This document shows, piece after piece, positions 60,076 to 64,000 of a stretch of DNA of 64,000 nt. The stretch covers positions 17,977 to 81,976 of the forward strand of contig QHQO01000020.1 in NCBI GenBank assembly GCA_003221195.1, written 5' to 3'. This DNA comes from Verrucomicrobiota bacterium (GTDB lineage Bacteria > Verrucomicrobiota > Verrucomicrobiia > Chthoniobacterales > UBA10450). The notes under the pieces were generated by a model. It did no database searches and was not told the DNA's origin. It was given only the letters and a program-made list of their open reading frames with translations. The position numbers and the translations under genes were made by a program. Numbering within the stretch: position 1 is the stretch's first letter; the number at the start of each line of letters is the position of its first letter.

Positions 60076-61880
60076 ACCAACAGGTCGATTTCTTCCGGCA
60101 GTAAATCGGAAACTTCGCGAATCACATTGCCGCGCAGAAGATGCATCAGCGCATGACGCTGGGGCGCGCCGAGAATTACGCGCGAGACGCCGAGCGTCGC
60201 AGCAACATCAACGATTGTTTCGGCTGCTGAAGGACTGACGGCATAACAAAACAGCGGTGTAATATTTTCTGCTTTGCGTTTGGCTTCAGCAAAGATCTCG
60301 CTCGCTTCGGTGTCTTCCTGCCATTTGCGGCCAACATCCTGTTCAGTCATGAACGGTTGTTCGCGCACGAAGAGAACATAAAGCCGTGCATTGAGCCGTT
60401 CTGTTTCGCGCAATGCGAAATCGAGTGTACGCCCCGCGCTGCGAATGGCACAGAGAAGTGATTCGCTGTCCGCTGAAGCGAACGCTTCGGTCTTCGGTCG
60501 CGCAAGATCGATTGCCAGCTGTTCCGGGGCCACACCAAATGCTTTCCGGGCTTCCTTTTTCATCCGGCGCTCATGCACAAGTCCGCGCAAAATTAAGCCG
60601 ACAGCGAGAATAGTGACGGCAAAGTACCGAGCATTCGGCTTGTCAATGAGCAGCGACATTTCGATTGCGGCCATGACAACAAAAGTGCCAAACATCAGCG
60701 CGCGCTCCCACGCTTTGATCGACAACTTCCGGTCGGTTGAACTGGCACCGAGATTGGTTGCGATCGCGCCGACAACACCGACGGCATACAGATCAGCCAG
60801 CCCGGCCATGTCTTTGACGAGAAGCACCAGCAGCATCGGGACGACAGTGGCAAGGACCATCGCGAAACCAGGAACTCCCCAGCGATTAAGCTGTTGAAAA
60901 ACTTTCGGAATCTCGCGATCCCGCGACATGAGGAATTGGATCGTAATCAAATCGACAATCGCGGTATTGACTGCCGACAGTAGCAACAAGCCAAAGACAA
61001 TACTGATTACGAGACCAAACGCGTGGCCGAGCGTGCCGCCCACGAATATTTGGCCCATGTAGCGCAGCATGTAGTCACGCACGCCTTCGGCGCCCGGCGC
61101 GTTAACGTCGCCGTTCGCAACGGTCAGGCCGGGTAGAGCGTGCATCGCGAGGCCGAGAAGAGCGGTGAACACACAGACCTCCATCATGACGATCAAGATT
61201 GCAGGCGTAGATGTTTTCGTGACGCGAGGATTAGCATCAGTGCTCCCCGGATCGAGTTTCATCACCCCAGTGGCATTGGCAATCGCTTCAACACCGGAAA
61301 GCGCAAGCACGATGCCGACAAAAGCAGCCCAGTTTTGCCCGAACGAACCGTGAAGCGGCTGCAAATTGTTCCACGCAAAGCCAAGATGCGGAATGCTGAA
61401 CGCGCCGAGCGCGATTACCACCACCACGGTTGGGACGGAGATGAGAAACGCGAGGCCCCCGGTGTGACGCGGACCTAACAAATTCAAAAGACCGATCACC
61501 AAGATCGAGAAGGCGGCGAATTTTTCCGGATGCGGCACGCCGAGATATTGGAAGGCGGAGAGCGCGCTGATAGCGGCCGTGACCAGATAATCGGCGATGA
61601 GGAGAAACGCGCCAACAATTGAAATGACTTCACTGCGATGTCGCACACTGGCATAGACGCCGCCACCGTCTGGATAGAGCCGACAGATCACGATATAATT
61701 CGCACCCACCAGTGCGGTCAGCACGCACATGGGCGCGATCAGCCAGAACGACGAATATCCGGCAACGGCGAACGCAAGCCCAATCACATAGGCCTTGCTG
61801 GTGCCCCAGTCGCCGTAAAGAATCGCCGCCGCGCGTTTCCAGTCGACATTGCGTGGCCGCTTAACGTTGGTTGGAATCAA
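60066..61880 (-). CDS. APC-family amino acid permease with universal-stress-like C-terminal domain
   Basis: 604 residues from a TTG at 61880 with GGAG (61887-61890) 6 nt ahead; an in-frame TAA lies one codon upstream, so the start is well fixed. Twelve or so membrane helices of the APC amino acid/polyamine superfamily (WKRAAAILYGDWGTSKAYVIG, YPDGGGVYASVRHRS, ALSGVEAIANATGVMKLDPGS with the central helix). From about 470 a soluble domain resembles a universal stress protein half: LYVLFVREQP and SRVILGAPQRHALMHLLRG, ending EIDLLVYA. This suggests ATP-linked or stress-linked gating (inference). A close paralogue runs divergently from 62220. Confidence 0.85.
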   Translation of the reverse strand: MIPTNVKRPRNVDWKRAAAILYGDWGTSKAYVIGLAFAVAGYSSFWLIAPMCVLTALVGANYIVICRLYPDGGGVYASVRHRSEVISIVGAFLLIADYLVTAAISALSAFQYLGVPHPEKFAAFSILVIGLLNLLGPRHTGGLAFLISVPTVVVVIALGAFSIPHLGFAWNNLQPLHGSFGQNWAAFVGIVLALSGVEAIANATGVMKLDPGSTDANPRVTKTSTPAILIVMMEVCVFTALLGLAMHALPGLTVANGDVNAPGAEGVRDYMLRYMGQIFVGGTLGHAFGLVISIVFGLLLLSAVNTAIVDLITIQFLMSRDREIPKVFQQLNRWGVPGFAMVLATVVPMLLVLLVKDMAGLADLYAVGVVGAIATNLGASSTDRKLSIKAWERALMFGTFVVMAAIEMSLLIDKPNARYFAVTILAVGLILRGLVHERRMKKEARKAFGVAPEQLAIDLARPKTEAFASADSESLLCAIRSAGRTLDFALRETERLNARLYVLFVREQPFMTEQDVGRKWQEDTEASEIFAEAKRKAENITPLFCYAVSPSAAETIVDVAATLGVSRVILGAPQRHALMHLLRGNVIREVSDLLPEEIDLLVYA

Positions 61881-62219
61881 TTCTTACTCCGAAACGAGAC
61901 TGGCTCGCGCGACGAGCGATCTCACTTCAGCAAGCACGGCTTTGCGCCGCAGCTCTTGCTCTTTAATGATGCTGACGAGGTTAGCTGTCGGGCTGGAGCC
62001 ATTAAATGCTCTCGATGCCGCGCATCGTTCGCCCCGATCCATACCGCTCTCGCGGATAGAATTTGGTTCCCCCGTTGGAACGGCCACTCGCCGTCCATTA
62101 AGCGAAACAAAGAACTGGAGAAAGCATCTGATCGAGTCGAATCACAGTCAAGCCAGTCGTGGCCTAGAAACAACTTGCCAGTGGACAAGTGTGCAATGGA
62201 CAGTCACACCCGGTAAATA
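61881..62219. other. Divergent intergenic region between the two paralogous permease genes
   Basis: 339 bp separating the two divergent permease starts. Apart from the doubtful 67-codon frame at 61884-62087, nothing clear is seen: no strong hairpin, no direct repeats, no convincing consensus promoter. It must hold promoters for both genes and perhaps a shared operator. Confidence 0.5.
61884..62087 (-). CDS. Possible small upstream reading frame of the permease, uncertain
   Basis: 67 codons from a GTG, ending GAG-TAA one codon before the permease TTG start, in the same frame. Its last codons contain the GGAG ribosome site of the permease, an arrangement compatible with translational coupling. 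The C-terminal part looks helical (IIKEQELRRKAVLAEVRSL), the N-terminal part does not look protein-like. No family is recognised. It may simply be open by chance in this region. Confidence 0.2.
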   Translation of the reverse strand: MAVPTGEPNSIRESGMDRGERCAASRAFNGSSPTANLVSIIKEQELRRKAVLAEVRSLVARASLVSE

Positions 62220-64000
62220 ATGGCGGAGCTTATAGAGGATATTGTTCTAGACGCGAGTGCGGGGGTACATCGGCCGCGTAATCTGGATTGGAAACGTGCT
62301 GCCGCATTGCTTTATGGCGATTGGGGTACAAGCAAAGCGTACGTAATTGGTCTCGCATTTGTTGCCGCGGGATTTTCGTCGCTGCCGATCATCCTGGCTG
62401 TTTGCGCGCTCACCGGCTTGGTCGGCATCAATTACGCGGTCATCTGCCGCCATTTTCCCGACGGCGGTGGCGTTTATTCTGCGGCCCGCTCACAAGGAAG
62501 ATTGCTCGCGGTAGTCGGCGCGCTGTTATTGCTCGCGGATCTCACGGTCACCGCGGCGTTGAGTGGTTGGTCAGCCCTCACCTATATCACCTCCGGCGCG
62601 GAACACATCGAATGGATCAGAATGGCGCGTGACCATATCGCGCTCACGACGATTGGAATGTTGTTGATCATGGGCCTGATCAATTATTTTGGGCCAAAAC
62701 ATTCCGGTAGCTTCGCGGTGGCGCTGGCGCTCCCGACTGCAGTGGTCGTCATCTTTTTGATTGCGCTCAGCGCGCCGCATTTCACCACCCATTTCCTCGA
62801 GCCGCGGCATCAAAGCCTGGCTACTGTGTGGGCGCAGTTCGTAGGCGTGATCCTGGCGTTGTCTGGCGCAGAATCAATCGCGAACCTCACAGGCGTGATG
62901 AAGCTCGATCCAGGATCGACGATGGAACACCCCAGCGTCGCTCGCGAGTCGGTTAAGGCGATTATCCCCGTGGCGATCGAGGTTGTCTTCGGCACGGCTC
63001 TGCTCGGCTGGGCGATGCTTTCCTTGCCGTCCGTCCTTGGCAAAACATTGCATCTCACGGACCGGGGCGAAATCGCGGCGGTTTTGGGACAGCGCAGCGA
63101 AGACATGCTCCGTTTCATCGGCGAACAATTTGCAGCCGCCACGTTTTCGCCTGCGGTCGGTCAGGTTTTCGGATGGATCGTTGGAATTGTTTTTTTCTTC
63201 CTGCTCTTGAGTGCGGCCAACACCGCCATCGTGGCAATGATCGGTCTGCTTTACATGATGGCGCGTGACCGGGAGATGCCGCGGCAATTTAAGCGCCTCA
63301 ACCGCCACGGCGTTCCGACCTGGCCGCTCGCCATCGCGATCGGTCTGCCGGCAGTCGTGCTACTTTTCGCTGCCAACTTCACGGCACTGGCAGGCCTTTA
63401 TGCCATCGGCGTAGTCGGTGCAATCACGGTGAATCTCGGTTCCTGCACATTCAATCGCACCGTTGGGTTCACTTGGTACGATCACGTCCTCTTTGGAATC
63501 ACATTTGTGATTCTGGCATTTGTCGAGCTGACACTGGCCCACACGAAACTCGATGCGCTTCAATTCGTGCTGGCGGTTTTGATCGGCGGGCTAGCACTGC
63601 GGGCTTACACATTGAAGCTTCAGGGTCTCACCACGCTCACGGTCACGCGCGAAGTTGCCAAGATGGTCACGCCCGACCTCGTGACAAGCATGCGGCCGCG
63701 TTTGGAGGAAGGTCAAAAAATCATGGTGGCAGCGCGCGGGATCACCCCGGTGCTCAGCTTCGCGATGGACGAAGCCCAATTACGCAAGGCCACTCTCTTT
63801 GTGCTCTATGTCAAGGAGGTGGCCGTTTACTTCACCGCAGCCGGCACACCACTGGGCCGGTCTAAATGGCAGGATGATCCTGAAGCGAATGCCATTATGT
63901 GTTCGATGTTCAAACTCGGGCGCGAGCGTGGCATCAACGTAATCCCGCTTTACGCCGTGAGCCAGGACGCCGCGGCGACGATTGTCGATCTTGCAGCCAC
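62220..64000 (+). CDS. APC-family amino acid permease with universal-stress-like domain, truncated by window edge
   Basis: 593 codons from the ATG at 62220, open to the window end; by comparison with the paralogue at 60066-61880 about 45 residues are missing. N terminus MAELIEDIVLDASAG then RPRNLDWKRAAALLYGDWGT, near-identical to the paralogue. Further matches: FPDGGGVYSAARSQG, LSGAESIANLTGVMKLDPGS, and in the tail AVSQDAAATIVDLAA, matching the paralogue's universal-stress-like region. Twelve or so membrane helices. Predicted amino acid or polyamine/proton symporter; substrate unknown. The weak ribosome site is unlike the good one of its sister. The pair probably arose by an inverted duplication. 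Confidence 0.85.
   Translation, partial: MAELIEDIVLDASAGVHRPRNLDWKRAAALLYGDWGTSKAYVIGLAFVAAGFSSLPIILAVCALTGLVGINYAVICRHFPDGGGVYSAARSQGRLLAVVGALLLLADLTVTAALSGWSALTYITSGAEHIEWIRMARDHIALTTIGMLLIMGLINYFGPKHSGSFAVALALPTAVVVIFLIALSAPHFTTHFLEPRHQSLATVWAQFVGVILALSGAESIANLTGVMKLDPGSTMEHPSVARESVKAIIPVAIEVVFGTALLGWAMLSLPSVLGKTLHLTDRGEIAAVLGQRSEDMLRFIGEQFAAATFSPAVGQVFGWIVGIVFFFLLLSAANTAIVAMIGLLYMMARDREMPRQFKRLNRHGVPTWPLAIAIGLPAVVLLFAANFTALAGLYAIGVVGAITVNLGSCTFNRTVGFTWYDHVLFGITFVILAFVELTLAHTKLDALQFVLAVLIGGLALRAYTLKLQGLTTLTVTREVAKMVTPDLVTSMRPRLEEGQKIMVAARGITPVLSFAMDEAQLRKATLFVLYVKEVAVYFTAAGTPLGRSKWQDDPEANAIMCSMFKLGRERGINVIPLYAVSQDAAATIVDLAA

Noticed and set aside
1-64000. tRNA or rRNA genes
   Set aside because: All gaps were read on both strands; none shows a cloverleaf with a T-arm GTTCGAATC-type sequence and acceptor stem, or rRNA-like sequence.

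Overview
The window reads as chromosomal DNA of a Gram-negative PVC-group bacterium, most likely a Verrucomicrobiota member related to Chthoniobacterales. This is inferred from marker genes, not from any search: a 51-residue small basic protein of the Chlamydiae/Verrucomicrobia type (16431-16586), a stand-alone SWIB protein (30211-30492), a GreA domain on a very long N-terminal extension (54228-56120), a TIGR04073-type exosortase-associated protein (57200-57619), LPS biosynthesis genes, and many Ser/Thr-kinase and SpoIIE-phosphatase regulators. Base composition looks moderate (a little above 50% GC) and even. I see no tRNA, rRNA, CRISPR array, integrase or transposase.

Layout: 1-4.9 kb, a lipase-maturation-factor/SGNH hydrolase pair, a palindromic repeat, and a fused acyltransferase-alpha/beta hydrolase. 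5-9.5 kb, a bifunctional proline-to-glutamate enzyme divergent from a threonine aldolase, with a terminator-like hairpin between them. 9.5-13.1 kb, a lipoprotein, a DsbD-type reductase and a peroxiredoxin-like protein. 13.2-24.3 kb, an envelope/glycan block: two GT-C transferases, a hotdog thioesterase, a fused LpxL-WaaF, a tandem-GT2 protein and an RmlC-like cupin, interleaved with a short-chain dehydrogenase, an rRNA pseudouridine synthase and the small basic protein. 24.3-27.7 kb, a methyltransferase, panC and nadB. 27.8-32.3 kb, secreted and regulatory proteins. 32.4-35.1 kb, the classical aroA-cmk-plsC order. 36-38.7 kb, an MBL exonuclease fused to an ATP-dependent DNA ligase. 39.6-43.3 kb, a STAS protein, a GAF-SpoIIE phosphatase, grpE and dnaJ in one tight run. 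43.3-45.2 kb, an HMG-CoA lyase and rsmE separated by a long palindrome.

The most distinctive locus is 45.2-53.9 kb. An ECF sigma factor overlaps a membrane Ser/Thr kinase with a TPR tail. Divergent from them lie three tandem paralogous secreted proteins, each made of a signal peptide, a tract of 17-residue N-T-A-x-G repeats (about 13, 20 and 22 units), a peptidase-S74-type intramolecular chaperone with the Ser/Lys dyad retained, and a C-terminal coiled coil. Short CGCGAAT direct repeats sit in the divergent regulatory region. I read this as a candidate regulated, self-trimerising cell-surface fibre system.

54.2-64 kb holds the GreA-like factor, a TerC-family protein, the TIGR04073-like protein, a very acidic unknown protein, an RlmD/TrmA-type methyltransferase, and two divergent paralogous APC permeases with a universal-stress-like tail. 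The second permease runs off the right edge.
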